A stretch of 64,000 nucleotides of DNA, taken from Streptomyces sp. SAI-135. GTDB lineage: Bacteria > Actinomycetota > Actinomycetes > Streptomycetales > Streptomycetaceae. A program made the translations under genes and the position numbers. The DNA is taken from positions 3,658,001 through 3,722,000 of the forward strand of contig NZ_JARXYP010000002.1 in the NCBI RefSeq assembly GCF_029893805.1, in the 5' to 3' direction. Shown piece after piece: positions 57,289-64,000 of the stretch (position 1 is its first letter; each line of letters opens with the position of its first letter). Under the pieces are notes generated by a model. The model worked only from the letters and a program-made list of their open reading frames with translations. It was not told where the DNA came from and ran no database searches.

Positions 57289-58764
57289 GTGAGCGCCATG
57301 GAGAACCAAGCCACGGAGAACCGGCCCGAGGAGCGGCTGGAGGGACGGGGGGAGGGGCGGCGGGCCCGGCTGCGGGGTCGCCTGGTGATCGCCGCGGTCG
57401 CCGGCTGCGCGGTGCTCGGTACGGTGCTGATGCTGGTGCCCGCGCAGCGCACGGCGACCCGCGCTCCCGCCCCCGCCCCGGGGGCCCAGGCGCTGACGGC
57501 GGTCGCCGCCGGCGTGCCGGCCGCGCTGCCCGACCTGGCCGCGCTGATCGGTGAGCGGGAGAGCCATCTGCGCCGGCATCCCGAGGACGCCGAGTCATGG
57601 GCGGTGCTCGGGACGGCGTACCTCGAACAGGGCCGCCGGACGGCCGACACGGCGTTCTACGCGAAGGCCGAGGCCGGACTGCGGACGTCCCTGAGGCTGC
57701 GCGGCAGCGCCCAGGCCCTCGCCGGTCTGGCCGCCCTCGCGAACGCGCGCCGGGACTTCCGGTCCGCGCGCACCTGGGCCGAGGCCGCGCGGAAGCGGGA
57801 GCCGAAGCGGTGGACGGCGTACCCGGCGCTGATCGACGCCTGTACGGGACTCGGCGACCACAAGGCGGCGGGCGCGGCGCTGGAGCGGCTGACGGAACTG
57901 CGGTCGGGGCCGGCGGTGCGGGCCCGGGCGGCCGCCGTGTACCGGGACCGGGGCTGGCGGGAGGACGCGGCGGCCCAGCTCGCCGACGCGGCGGTCGGGG
58001 CGCGGACGCCGGCCGAGCGGGCCGCGTACCTGGAGCGGGCCGGGGAGCTCGCCTGGGAGCGCGGTGACCGCGAGGACGCCCTGCGGCACTTCCAGGAGGC
58101 GCTGCGGATCGACCCGGACCAGCGGGCCGCGCAGGCGGGCCAGGGGCGGGTCCTCGCGGCGCTGGGCCGTACCTCGGAGGCCCTGAACGCCTACCGGACG
58201 GCCCTCGCCAAGCAGCCGCTGCCGCAGTACGCCCTGGAACTGGGCGAGTTGTACGAGTCGCTGGGCCTCGGGCAGGCCGCCCAGGTGCAGTACGACCTGC
58301 TGCGGACGACGGCGGAGCGCGCGGCGGCGGGCGGCGTGGACGAGGAGCTGGTGCTCGGACAGTTCGAGGCGGACCACGGCGACGCGGCGTCAGCGGTACG
58401 GCGGTTGCGGGCCGAGTGGGTGCGGCAGCCGGGGATCGCGGTGGCCGACGCGCTGGGGTGGGCGCTGCACCGGGCGGGCCAGGACAGGGAGGCCCTGAAG
58501 TACGCGCGGATCGCCACGGACAGGGCGCACGGCGGCGGGGTGCGCAGCGCGCTGTACGCGTACCACCTGGGCATGATCGAGCGGGAGTCGGAGCAGGACG
58601 CCCCCGCGCGCCGGCACCTTCAGGAGGCCCTGCGGATCAACCCCTGGTTCTCGCCCTCCGGGGTGCGGGCGGCCCGGGAGGCGTTGGCGGCGCTGGGGGA
58701 CGTGCCGGACGCGGGCGTGCCGGTGGTGGACGCGAAGGGGGTCACACCGCGGCCGTACCGATGA
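57289..58764 (+). CDS. Membrane-anchored TPR protein
   Basis: This 491-residue protein has a short Glu/Arg-rich cytoplasmic N-terminus, one membrane anchor near residues 32-51 (LVIAAVAGCAVLGTVLMLV), and then tetratricopeptide repeats covering most of the extracellular part (AESWAVLGTAYLEQGRRTADTAFYAKAEAGL, then GDREDALRHFQEALRIDPDQRAAQAGQGRVLAALGRTSEALNAY, and ARRHLQEALRINPWFSP). It is probably a scaffold at the outer face. The GTG at 57289 is used; ATG at 57298 is the alternative. The 3' end overlaps the convergent nitrile hydratase gene by 23 bases. Confidence 0.85.
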   Translation: MSAMENQATENRPEERLEGRGEGRRARLRGRLVIAAVAGCAVLGTVLMLVPAQRTATRAPAPAPGAQALTAVAAGVPAALPDLAALIGERESHLRRHPEDAESWAVLGTAYLEQGRRTADTAFYAKAEAGLRTSLRLRGSAQALAGLAALANARRDFRSARTWAEAARKREPKRWTAYPALIDACTGLGDHKAAGAALERLTELRSGPAVRARAAAVYRDRGWREDAAAQLADAAVGARTPAERAAYLERAGELAWERGDREDALRHFQEALRIDPDQRAAQAGQGRVLAALGRTSEALNAYRTALAKQPLPQYALELGELYESLGLGQAAQVQYDLLRTTAERAAAGGVDEELVLGQFEADHGDAASAVRRLRAEWVRQPGIAVADALGWALHRAGQDREALKYARIATDRAHGGGVRSALYAYHLGMIERESEQDAPARRHLQEALRINPWFSPSGVRAAREALAALGDVPDAGVPVVDAKGVTPRPYR

Positions 58765-59326
58765 GGGCGTTCCTCGTCACGAGCGCGGCCAGCTCCTCCT
58801 CGCCGAGCCGTTCCGTGCCGTCCGGCCTGCGGGGCAGCACCATGTAGCGGGTCTCCGCGCTGGAGTCCCACACCGTGATGTCCACGGTCGCGGGCAGGAC
58901 GAGCCCGAACTCCCGGAGCACCGCGCGTGGTTCGCGGACCACGCGGGAGCGGTACGCCTCGGACTTGTACCAGCTGGGGGACGGTCCGAGGAGGCGGAGC
59001 GGGTAGCAGGAGCAGAGGGTGCAGACGATGACGTTGTGCAGGGACTCGGTGTTCTCCACGACCCGCAGGCGCTGGTACGAGCCGTCCATGTAGCCGAGTT
59101 CCCGCACGGCGGCGGTGCCGTCCGCGAGCAGGCGGGCCCGGTAGGCGTCGTCGGTCCAGGCGCGGGCCACCACCCGGGCCCCGTTCGCCGGCGAGGACTC
59201 CGCGAGGAACGCGTCGATCGCCTCGTCCAGCCGCTCGCCGGTGATCAGCCCCTTCTCCTCCAGGAGGGTCTCCAGACGCCGGACCCGCCGGGCGACGGTC
59301 GCGTCGGTGTGGTGGTCAGCGCTCAT
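58742..59326 (-). CDS. Nitrile hydratase alpha-type subunit (cobalt-type)
   Basis: This 194-residue subunit carries the metal site VIVCTLCSCYPLRLLG (Cys102, Cys105, Ser106, Cys107). The Thr in CTLC is typical of cobalt-type enzymes, whereas iron-type ones have Ser. The later SPSWYKSEAYRSRVVREPRAVLREFG is the family's C-terminal core. Nitrile hydratase hydrates nitriles to amides; the related thiocyanate hydrolase and the toyocamycin nitrile hydratase have three subunits like this set. The ATG at 59326 follows GGAGG. Its first 11 bases overlap the end of the preceding gene, so translation is coupled. Confidence 0.9.
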   Translation of the reverse strand: MSADHHTDATVARRVRRLETLLEEKGLITGERLDEAIDAFLAESSPANGARVVARAWTDDAYRARLLADGTAAVRELGYMDGSYQRLRVVENTESLHNVIVCTLCSCYPLRLLGPSPSWYKSEAYRSRVVREPRAVLREFGLVLPATVDITVWDSSAETRYMVLPRRPDGTERLGEEELAALVTRNALIGTAAV

Positions 59327-59624
59327 CGTCGTGATCCTCCTCCAGGTAGCTCTCCCACAGGTCCAGTACGACGTGGTGGTCACCCTCGCCCCACAGGTCC
59401 CGGGCCTCGAAGCGGACCGCGTAGATCTGCTCGACGGGTGCGTCCCCGCGGCCCTGCGCGCTGACGTCGGCCAGTTCGTCGGGGCCCTCCGGTTCGACGA
59501 CCACGCCCCGCTTGCCGCGCGCGTACCGCGGCAGGCGGGTGTGGTGCGGCGGGTCGTGGCGGTAGGTGCGGACCCGGGTGCCGGGCGGGAAGCGGTCGGG
59601 GACCGCCGGGTGCGCGTCAGTCAT
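59316..59624 (-). CDS. Nitrile hydratase beta subunit, C-terminal half (separate gene)
   Basis: This 102-residue protein corresponds to the C-terminal half of a nitrile hydratase beta subunit: RFPPGTRVRTYRHDPPHHTRLPRYARGKRGVVVE, then IYAVRFEARDLWGEGDHHVVLDLWESYLE. The beta subunit of most nitrile hydratases is a single chain of more than 200 residues; here the N-terminal half is a separate gene upstream, as in thiocyanate hydrolase and ToyJKL. Start ATG 59624 overlaps the end of that gene by eight bases (GAGCTCGATGACTGA). Confidence 0.9.
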   Translation of the reverse strand: MTDAHPAVPDRFPPGTRVRTYRHDPPHHTRLPRYARGKRGVVVEPEGPDELADVSAQGRGDAPVEQIYAVRFEARDLWGEGDHHVVLDLWESYLEEDHDDER

Positions 59625-59898
59625 CGAGCTCACCCGGCTCGATCACGCCCTTGCGCTCCAGCAGGGCGCAGATCGCGGTGAACCAGCGCTCGTAGTACGA
59701 CGCCGCCAGGTACTCCGCCGGCGGCATCGACTCGATGGCGTCCCGGAACTCGTTGGTGTTGAAGACCCCTTGTGCGCGGAGGGTGTTGAAGAGGCCGACG
59801 ACCCGGGCCTCCCAGTCCGCGTGGAAGGGCTCGGTGTCGTCGGTGGTGTCGATCGCGCCGAACCCCTGTGTGCCGCCCACGTCGTTGATCCTGGCCAT
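59617..59898 (-). CDS. Nitrile hydratase beta subunit, N-terminal half (separate gene)
   Basis: This 93-residue protein matches the N-terminal half of a nitrile hydratase beta subunit: MARINDVGGTQGFGAID, DWEARVVGLFNTLRAQGVFNTNEFRDAIESMPPAEYLAASYYERWFTAICALLERKG. It begins the three-gene set 58 bases after hppD on the same strand. With the two downstream genes it should form the three-subunit enzyme. No cobalt chaperone (P14K-like activator) is visible as a separate gene, which cobalt-type enzymes usually need; the C-terminal half may carry that role. Confidence 0.9.
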   Translation of the reverse strand: MARINDVGGTQGFGAIDTTDDTEPFHADWEARVVGLFNTLRAQGVFNTNEFRDAIESMPPAEYLAASYYERWFTAICALLERKGVIEPGELDD

Positions 59899-59956
59899 GG
59901 GGTCAGCCTACGAGCAACGAGCAGGCGGCCGCCGTGGGACTGACGGCCGCCATGGG

Positions 59957-61102
59957 CTAGAGGTTTCCGCGCTTCTCCTGCTCCCGCTCGATGGCCTCGA
60001 ACAGGGCCTTGAAGTTGCCCTTGCCGAAGCCCATGGAGCCGTGCCGCTCGATGAGTTCGAAGAACACGGTCGGCTTGTCCTGGACCGGCTTGGTGAAGAT
60101 CTGGAGCAGGTAGCCGTCCTCGTCGCGGTCGGCGAGGATCTTCAGCTCGCGGAGCGTGTCGACGGGGACGCGGGTGTCGCCGACCCACTCGCCGAGGGTG
60201 TCGTAGTAGGAGTCCGGGGTGTCGAGGAACTGGACTCCGGCCGCGCGCATGGTCCGTACGGTCTGCACGATGTCGTTGGTGTTCAGCGCGATGTGCTGGA
60301 CGCCGGCGCCGCCGTAGAACTCCAGGTACTCGTCGATCTGGGACTTCTTCTTGGCGATGGCGGGCTCGTTGATCGGGAACTTCACCTTGAGGGTGCCGTC
60401 GGCCACCACCTTCGACATCAGCGCGCTGTACTCGGTGGCGATGTCGTCGCCCACGAACTCCTTCATGTTCGTGAAGCCCATGACCTTGTTGTAGAAGCAG
60501 ACCCACTCGTTCATCCGGCCGAGCTCGACGTTGCCGACGCAGTGGTCGATCGCCTGGAAGGTGCGGTGGGCGGGCGGCTCGACGATCGGGGCGGCCGCGG
60601 CGAAGCCGGGCAGGTAGGGGCCGTCGTAGCCCGAGCGCTCGACCAGGGTGTGGCGGGTCTCGCCGTAGGTGGCGATCGCGGCGAGGACGACCGTGCCGTG
60701 CTCGTCCTTCAGCTCGTACGGCTCGGCGACCGAGCGGGCACCGTGCTCGAGGGCGTACTCGTAGGCGCGGCGGGCGTCCGGGACCTCGATGGCGAGGTCG
60801 ATCACGCCGTCGCCGTGCTCGGCCACGTGCTGGGCCAGGAAGTGCCCCCAGGGGGTGGCGGGCTTGATGACCGAGGTGAACACGAACCGGGCGGAGCCGT
60901 TCTCCAGCACGTAGCTCGCGGTCTCGCGGCTGCCGTTCTCCGGTCCGGAGTACGCCACCAGCCGCATGCCGAAGGCGGTCGAGTAGTAGTGGGCCGCCTG
61001 CTTGGCGTTGCCCACGGCGAAGACGACCGCGTCCATTCCCTTGACCGGGAAGGGGTCGGCCTGCCGGGCGGTGTCGGGAGTGTGGTGTGTGGTCTGCGTC
61101 AT
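59957..61102 (-). CDS. hppD: 4-hydroxyphenylpyruvate dioxygenase
   Basis: This 381-residue Fe(II) dioxygenase converts 4-hydroxyphenylpyruvate to homogentisate in tyrosine degradation. The N-terminal VOC half (VKGMDAVVFAVGNAKQAAHYYSTAFGM) is followed by the catalytic half: the Fe ligands are His in IDHCVGNVELGRM, His in VQHIALNTND and Glu in FFELIERHG. The C-terminal GKGNFKALFEAIE is conserved. It is of normal length. The gene is divergent from an Lrp/AsnC-type regulator with a long palindrome between them. Three nitrile hydratase subunit genes follow on the same strand. Confidence 0.97.
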   Translation of the reverse strand: MTQTTHHTPDTARQADPFPVKGMDAVVFAVGNAKQAAHYYSTAFGMRLVAYSGPENGSRETASYVLENGSARFVFTSVIKPATPWGHFLAQHVAEHGDGVIDLAIEVPDARRAYEYALEHGARSVAEPYELKDEHGTVVLAAIATYGETRHTLVERSGYDGPYLPGFAAAAPIVEPPAHRTFQAIDHCVGNVELGRMNEWVCFYNKVMGFTNMKEFVGDDIATEYSALMSKVVADGTLKVKFPINEPAIAKKKSQIDEYLEFYGGAGVQHIALNTNDIVQTVRTMRAAGVQFLDTPDSYYDTLGEWVGDTRVPVDTLRELKILADRDEDGYLLQIFTKPVQDKPTVFFELIERHGSMGFGKGNFKALFEAIEREQEKRGNL

Positions 61103-61143
61103 GTGCGAAGCCTGGCTCCGCTCTGCAAGGTGCGCAATAGTTT

Positions 61144-61177
61144 CCGTATCGGCTGGACAACATGTTCAGCGATACGG
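61144..61177. promoter_or_regulatory. Long palindrome between hppD and the Lrp-type gene
   Basis: CCGTATCG-g-CTGGACA and TGTTCAGCGATACGG form an almost perfect inverted repeat with a three-base centre (ACA): after removing one base from the left arm, 14 of 15 pairs match. It lies 42 bases upstream of hppD and 51 upstream of the Lrp start. An operator for the Lrp protein is the simplest reading. Confidence 0.65.
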
Positions 61178-61227
61178 CCGTACGGGCGGCCTTTCTGTGC
61201 AGGATGACCATCTCCGGGGAGGCCGCT

Positions 61228-61704
61228 GTGGGGATCGACGAGCTGGACGCGCGGATCATCGTGCTGCTCGCGCGCGAGCCGCGGATCGGGGTCCTTGAGA
61301 TGTCCCGGCGGCTGGGGGTGGCCCGGGGGACCGCACAGGCGCGACTGGACCGGCTTCAGTCGAACGGAGTCATCCGGGGATTCGGTCCGCAGGTCGACCC
61401 GGCGGCGCTCGGCTACCCGGTGACCGCCTTCGCCACGCTCCAGATCCGGCAGGGGCAAGGGGCCGACGTCCGGGCGCACTTGGCCACGGTGCCGGAGGTG
61501 CTGGAGCTGCACACCACCACCGGCAGCGGCGACATGCTGTGCCGTCTGGTGGCCCGCTCCAACGCCGATCTCCAACGTGTGATCGACCGGGTTGTCGGCT
61601 TCGATGGGATCGTCCGGGCCGCCACCGCGATCGTCATGGAGAACCCCGTTCCGCTGCGGATCATCCCGCTGGTGGAGCAGGCGGCGGGAGACCGGGAGAC
61701 CTGA
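61228..61704 (+). CDS. Lrp/AsnC-family transcriptional regulator
   Basis: This 158-residue regulator has the Lrp N-terminal HTH (IDELDARIIVLLAREPRIGVLEMSRRLGVARGTAQARLDRLQSNGVIRGFGPQVD) and the RAM-type effector domain (TAFATLQIRQGQGADVRAHLATVPEVLELHTTTGSGDMLCRLVAR, FDGIVRAATAIVMENPVPLR). Homologues begin near the IDELD stretch, and the GTG at 61228 follows GGGGAGG; the ATG at 61204 has no such site but remains possible. Divergent from hppD, it probably controls it in response to tyrosine or a related metabolite. Confidence 0.9.
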   Translation: MGIDELDARIIVLLAREPRIGVLEMSRRLGVARGTAQARLDRLQSNGVIRGFGPQVDPAALGYPVTAFATLQIRQGQGADVRAHLATVPEVLELHTTTGSGDMLCRLVARSNADLQRVIDRVVGFDGIVRAATAIVMENPVPLRIIPLVEQAAGDRET

Positions 61705-61728
61705 CCGACCCAGGCCTGGGGTGAGCGC

Positions 61729-62376
61729 GTGAGCTTCTGGGAGTACCTCGGCAACCGCCACCAGCAGCTGCTCGCGGACGCCTACCAGCACGCGAGCGCC
61801 GTCCTCCAGTGCATGGTCGTGGCGACGGTGATCGGGGTGGTGATCGGGATCGTGACCTACCGCAGCGCGTGGGCGGGCAACCTCGCCACCACGACCACCT
61901 CGACGATCCTGACCATCCCGTCGCTCGCCATGATCGGCCTGCTCATCCCGGCCGTCGGACTCGGTGTGCCGCCCACGGTGATCGCCCTGACGCTGTACGG
62001 GCTGCTGCCGATCGTCCGCAACGCGATCGTCGGACTGCGCGGGGTCGATCCCGCGCTGGTGGACGCGGCCACGGGCATCGGGATGTCCCGGGCGACCCGC
62101 CTGGTGCGGGTGGAGCTGCCGCTCGCCTGGCCGCCGATCCTGACCGGGATCCGGATCTCCACACAGATGCTGATGGGCATCGCCGCGATCGCCGCCTACG
62201 CCTCCGGGCCCGGCCTCGGCAACGAGATCTTCCGCGGCATCGCCTCCCTGGGCAGCAGGAACGCGCTCAACCAGGTGCTCGCGGGCACCCTCGGGATCAT
62301 CGTCCTCGCCCTGCTGTTCGACGCCGCGTACGTCCTGATCGGGCGGCTGACCATTCCGAGGGGGATCCGTGCCTGA
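61729..62376 (+). CDS. Osmolyte ABC transporter permease (OpuC type)
   Basis: This 215-residue permease has five or six helices and the binding-protein-dependent signature GIVTYRSAWAGNLATTT, then GVDPALVDAATGIGMSRATRLVRVELPLAWPPILTGIRI (EAA-type loop contacting the ATPase). These features fit OpuBB/OpuCB-like glycine betaine, carnitine or choline importers. The GTG is at 61729. Its stop overlaps the start of the ATPase gene by eight bases. Confidence 0.92.
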   Translation: MSFWEYLGNRHQQLLADAYQHASAVLQCMVVATVIGVVIGIVTYRSAWAGNLATTTTSTILTIPSLAMIGLLIPAVGLGVPPTVIALTLYGLLPIVRNAIVGLRGVDPALVDAATGIGMSRATRLVRVELPLAWPPILTGIRISTQMLMGIAAIAAYASGPGLGNEIFRGIASLGSRNALNQVLAGTLGIIVLALLFDAAYVLIGRLTIPRGIRA

Positions 62377-63610
62377 GACGTCCGGCGCCTCGGGTGCCTC
62401 CATCGAGCTGGAGCACCTGACCAAGCGGTACCCCGGCAGTCCGCAGCCGGCCGTCGACAGCGTCAGCATGGAGATCAAGGCGGGCGAGACCGTGATCTTC
62501 GTGGGGCCGTCCGGGTGCGGCAAGTCGACCACACTCAAGATGATCAACAGGCTGATCGAGCCGACCGGCGGACGCATCCGGATCAACGGTGAGGACGTGA
62601 CCGACATCGATCCGGTCAAGCTGCGCCGCAAGGTGGGCTACGCCATCCAGTCGGCCGGCCTCTTCCCGCACATGACGGTCGCGCAGAACATCGCGCTGGT
62701 GCCGAGGATGACCGGCTGGGGGAAGAGCAGGATCAGCGACCGCGTGGAGGAGCTGCTCGACCTGGTCGGGCTGGACCCCGGTGAGTTCCACGGCCGTTAT
62801 CCGCGGCAGCTGTCCGGCGGTCAGCAGCAGCGGGTCGGGGTGGCCAGGGCGCTGGCGGCCGATCCCCCGGTCCTGCTGATGGACGAGCCGTTCGGCGCGG
62901 TCGACCCGATCACCCGTGACCACCTCCAGGACGAGCTGATCCGGCTCCAGCGCGAGCTGCACAAGACGATCGTCTTCGTCACCCATGACTTCGACGAGGC
63001 GATCAAGCTGGGCGACCGGATCGCCGTGCTGCGCGAGCGCTCGCACATCGCCCAGTTCGACACCCCCGAGGCGATCCTGACCAACCCGGCCGACGACTTC
63101 GTGTCCGGGTTCGTCGGCGCCGGGGCGGCCCTGAAGCGGCTGAACCTCACCCGGGTGCGGGACGTGGAGGTCACCGGATATCCGACGGCGACCGTCGACG
63201 ACCCCCTCCAGGAGATCTTCAACAAGCTCCGGGGCAGCGGGACGAACGAGATCCTCCTGCTCGACAAGCGGGGACGGCCCTACAAGTGGCTCAGGCGCGG
63301 CGACATGATGCGCGCGAAGGGGTCGCTGGCCCGGGCCGGGACGCTGGTGAGCGACACGGTGACCCGGGACGCGACCCTGCGGGACGCCCTGGAGGCCGTG
63401 CTGACCGACAACGCGGGGCGGGTCGCGGTGACCGGGCGGCGCGGTGAGTACACGGGTGTCGTCGACATGGAGACGCTCATGAACTCCGTGCACGAGCTCC
63501 TGGAGGCCGACCGGCTGGAGGCCATGGAGCACCAGCACGAACTGGAGGTGGTCCGGGCCGACCGGACGCACGCCGAGCAGGAGGGTGACGGAGGGGAGCG
63601 CAAGGCATGA
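62369..63610 (+). CDS. Osmolyte ABC transporter ATP-binding protein with CBS domains
   Basis: This 413-residue ATPase of the ProV/OpuCA type carries Walker A GPSGCGKST, the signature LSGGQQQR, Walker B LLMDEPFGAVDPIT and the switch His in VTHDFDEAIKLGDR. The C-terminal part (about 270-375) has two CBS motifs (TDNAGRVAVTGRRGEYTGVVDMETLM at the second), which in OpuA sense ionic strength. The start overlaps the permease gene; its stop overlaps the second permease (ATGA). The unit is translationally coupled. Confidence 0.94.
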   Translation: MPETSGASGASIELEHLTKRYPGSPQPAVDSVSMEIKAGETVIFVGPSGCGKSTTLKMINRLIEPTGGRIRINGEDVTDIDPVKLRRKVGYAIQSAGLFPHMTVAQNIALVPRMTGWGKSRISDRVEELLDLVGLDPGEFHGRYPRQLSGGQQQRVGVARALAADPPVLLMDEPFGAVDPITRDHLQDELIRLQRELHKTIVFVTHDFDEAIKLGDRIAVLRERSHIAQFDTPEAILTNPADDFVSGFVGAGAALKRLNLTRVRDVEVTGYPTATVDDPLQEIFNKLRGSGTNEILLLDKRGRPYKWLRRGDMMRAKGSLARAGTLVSDTVTRDATLRDALEAVLTDNAGRVAVTGRRGEYTGVVDMETLMNSVHELLEADRLEAMEHQHELEVVRADRTHAEQEGDGGERKA

Positions 63611-64000
63611 CGGCGTCCGGGACCTGGGTGGCGGAGGACGAGGGGGCGGAGGCCGCGCCCCCTCCCCCACCGGGGGCGCCGAGGCGGCGGGTCACCTGGC
63701 AGAAGCTGACCTTCCTGCCCGCGTTCCTGCTCGCCCTCCTGCTCGCGACCTGGCTGTGGTTCGCGCAGGCCGACCTGGACCCGCTCACCGAGAACGCGCT
63801 GTCGGACGGGCAGGTGTCCAAGGCGCTGTGGCAGCACGTGCAGCTGACGGTGATCTCGACGTTCTTCGTGCTGATCATCGCGATCCCGCTGGGCATCGTG
63901 CTGACCCGCGCCGCCTTCCGGAAGGCGAGCCCGGTGGCGATGACCGTTGCCAACATGGGCCAGGCGACCCCGGCGATCGGCCTGCTGGCCCTGCTGGTGA
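63607..64000 (+). CDS. Second osmolyte ABC permease (OpuC type), 3' end outside the window
   Basis: The first 131 codons are present. A Pro-rich cytoplasmic head (EAAPPPPPGAPRR) is followed by a membrane segment (LPAFLLALLLATWLWFAQ) and, from about residue 75, the beginning of the permease domain (WQHVQLTVISTFFVLIIAIPLGIVLTRAAFRKASPV and NMGQATPAIGLLALLV). The reading frame continues to the last base. A binding-protein gene is expected just beyond the window. Confidence 0.85.
   Translation, partial: MTASGTWVAEDEGAEAAPPPPPGAPRRRVTWQKLTFLPAFLLALLLATWLWFAQADLDPLTENALSDGQVSKALWQHVQLTVISTFFVLIIAIPLGIVLTRAAFRKASPVAMTVANMGQATPAIGLLALLV

Overview
This window is chromosomal DNA of a Streptomyces-type actinomycete. 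The evidence is very high GC with third codon positions almost always G or C, frequent GTG starts, Tat and lipoprotein signals, two SsgA-like (SALP) proteins, Scr1-type HTH/DUF397 genes, DUF574 methyltransferase, and DasR (dre) operators. From memory of S. coelicolor, the order rdgB, rph, nagF/nagE1/nagE2, cysM, the sulfur carrier and its JAMM protease, amino-acid permease, DUF2017, clpS, pncB, ssgG and hppD is the conserved core of the genus.

Layout: 0-7.9 kb holds a YidC paralogue, an HxlR repressor divergent from an MFS exporter, a class E sortase, a secreted GH30 galactanase-type enzyme and small enzymes. 7.9-14.1 kb is an accessory patch: a lower-GC PLD-helicase-DUF3427 protein, a DUF397/HTH/ATPase cassette whose HTH gene appears frameshifted, and a BtrH-like protein. 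14.1-26.4 kb carries a fused sigma/anti-sigma factor, a SALP with a Crp-like site upstream, an Hsp20 with a recognisable promoter, tandem repeats, a sugar-type MFS transporter, and DUF445, SGNH and LiaF-like proteins. 26.4-33.4 kb has a three-gene ABC exporter, a bifunctional PBP, a guanidinium exporter under a guanidine-III riboswitch, and GroES-like, DUF3618 and Bcp proteins. 33.5-35 kb has two overlapping HNH nucleases followed by an odd tRNA. 35-48 kb is core metabolism: RdgB, RNase PH, the GlcNAc PTS with DasR sites, the CysM-CysO-Mec cysteine pathway with a leader peptide, ClpS, and nicotinate/nicotinamide salvage. 48-55.8 kb has a secreted M6 protease, a 101-bp minisatellite array, two RDD proteins and SsgG. 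55.8-64 kb has a GlcD-type oxidase, a TPR protein, a three-gene cobalt-type nitrile hydratase next to hppD, an Lrp-type regulator and an OpuC-type osmolyte ABC transporter cut by the window end.

Genes that work together: nagF supplies the EIIB partner for the EIIC permeases NagE1/NagE2 and all are set up for DasR control; CysM, CysO and the JAMM protease form a carrier-protein cysteine pathway; pncB and the nicotinamidase are adjacent NAD salvage enzymes; the split nitrile hydratase follows hppD on the same strand; the Lrp gene and hppD share a promoter region with a large palindrome; the OpuC-type genes overlap and are translationally coupled.

The most interesting items are a 41-nt guanidine-III aptamer upstream of the SMR exporter, a class-I-sized tRNA with a UAG anticodon beside two HNH genes, the cysteine leader peptide upstream of a CysO with a masked C-terminus, the split nitrile hydratase beside hppD, and two unrelated arrays of roughly 101-bp repeats. 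I see no CRISPR array, rRNA, integrase, transposase or clear biosynthetic gene cluster. All positions of motifs within proteins are approximate unless a residue number is given.
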